Assembly: GCA_025526995.1 (NCBI GenBank)
Contig: JAHLKG010000001.1
Span: 248,001-312,000 of the forward strand
Reading direction: 5' to 3'
DNA from: Powellomyces hirtus
Lineage: Eukaryota > Chytridiomycota > Chytridiomycetes > Spizellomycetales > Powellomycetaceae
DNA: 64,000 nucleotides
Shown here: piece after piece, positions 63,363-64,000 of the stretch
How the letters are laid out: every line of letters begins with the position of its first letter
Position numbering within the stretch: position 1 is the first letter of the stretch
Position numbers and translations under genes: made by a program
Notes under the pieces: generated by a model
The model's database searches: none
Told to the model about the DNA's origin: nothing
The model's input: only the letters and a program-made list of their open reading frames with translations

Positions 63363-64000
63363 CTAGTGCGGTATGGCTTTCCTGCTCAGATACCGCAGAT
63401 TGTTGAGAAACACATCCACGTATGCCGCAAAGTTGTTTGGCTTCTGATTTTGCCGTTTCTCTTTCTCCTCAATGAGACAAGCGGCGCGTATGAATTCGAC
63501 TTCGCATTCGTGGGTGAGGTTTGATTCCCTGTCTCGTCCCTTCATCACCAAAAATCAAACTGTTTCAGAAGAAGACGCGGGTATCCGTAAAGGGAAATAA
63601 ACCTCTCGACAACGTGACTCCTTACGTCAAATTGCCGCACTTGCGTAAGGTCTACGCGGATAACTTGGTGCGAATACGACAGGCGGTCCTTGTGCCGCCT
63701 AAATCTCGACACCGAGTCCTGCGGCGGCTGGGGCGCAGGGACTTCCATGCTGATGGATATCCGAAAATCGAGCGGGGAGTTGGGCAGGTGGATTTCCAAG
63801 TCTGCAACACGTTGTTTCACTAAGACTTCTTTGACCTGAATCGAAAGCGTGAGCCTTTCCAAGTCAGTATATCGCATAGAGTGATGTGGGATGAGTTGCA
63901 AAGATAAGACCTTTTGCGTCTTCTGATCGATGGACACTCGGACTCTCCGCGAACCGGTTTCGTGGTAGTGGTCTACTTCTTTTGTATGGACGTAGCGGAC
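63363..64000 (-). CDS. mRNA 5'-triphosphatase of the capping apparatus, Cet1/Pct1 type (partial)
   Basis: The gene enters from the right edge, so the N-terminus is missing. The visible part reads KTQKVLSLQLIPHHS, KQRVADLEIHLPNSPLDFRI then SISMEVPAP, FRRHKDRLSYSHQVIRVDLT and QV. A gtttat donor at about 63600 joins an acceptor near 63528 to give VERESNLTHECEVEFIRA. The 'DLEIxxPNSxxDxRISxxxE', 'RxKDRxSY', 'IxVDLTQV' and 'HExEVE' strings are the alternating Glu/Arg/Lys strands of the tunnel-fold (TTM) RNA triphosphatase, with the terminal Glu-x-Glu metal ligands. This removes the gamma-phosphate of nascent mRNA. The C-terminal tail after it is about 45 residues. Confidence 0.88.

Overview
The window looks like nuclear DNA of a flagellated, early-diverging fungus, most likely a chytrid. 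The genes are eukaryotic and split by many short introns with GT-AG ends, mostly about 40-140 bases. Two ciliary or basal-body genes, a CFAP70 homolog and epsilon-tubulin, point to a motile cell such as a zoospore. Fungal-type genes sit beside them: a metal-dependent (Cet1/Pct1-type) mRNA capping triphosphatase, a Spg1/Tem1 septation GTPase, an ERG26-like sterol enzyme, a NIMA-like kinase and an LDS/RRT8-like membrane protein. A cblD (MMADHC) homolog suggests that the organism handles vitamin B12, which most Dikarya do not. This placement is inferred from gene content only.

Layout. 1-8.7 kb: C-terminal part of a coiled-coil protein, COP9 subunit 7, nucleolar NOL12-like protein, CFAP70 and a doubtful small gene. 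9-16 kb: RluA-type tRNA pseudouridine synthase and a DH-BAR-SH3 Rho exchange factor. 15.3-18.2 kb: a gene-poor stretch with only weak ORFs. 18.2-28.5 kb: 2-oxoglutarate dioxygenase-like protein, exosome RRP4, mitochondrial uL6, SERINC, RRM-cyclophilin (PPIE) and a NEK2/NIMA kinase. 28.5-39.2 kb: a SYP7-like Qc-SNARE, MMADHC, mitochondrial prolyl-tRNA synthetase, ERG26/NSDHL, an adenylation-carrier-ankyrin protein and OST subunit DAD1. 39.3-50.2 kb: GT92-like glycosyltransferase, LisH-WD40 protein, WDR70, TIM9, SPG1 and an F-box/LRR-like protein. 50.8-64 kb: LDS/EI24-like membrane protein, SLC35B4 transporter, DNAJC9, SRPK kinase, RUVBL2, TMEM234, epsilon-tubulin and the capping triphosphatase, which runs off the right edge.

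Most of these are single-copy housekeeping genes, and no biosynthetic cluster or mobile element was recognised. The most unusual large-scale property is orientation. Of 31 neighbouring pairs among the 32 confidently called genes, 29 lie on opposite strands, so divergent promoters and tight convergent 3' ends alternate almost without break. Other points worth a look are a three-base first coding exon in RUVBL2, a 12-base first exon in the ERG26 homolog, the adenylation-carrier-ankyrin architecture, the plant-like SNARE and a splice site that does not fit at the catalytic motif of the pseudouridine synthase. Exon boundaries were worked out by eye from splice signals and reading frame; family names come from remembered family sequences, not from searches.
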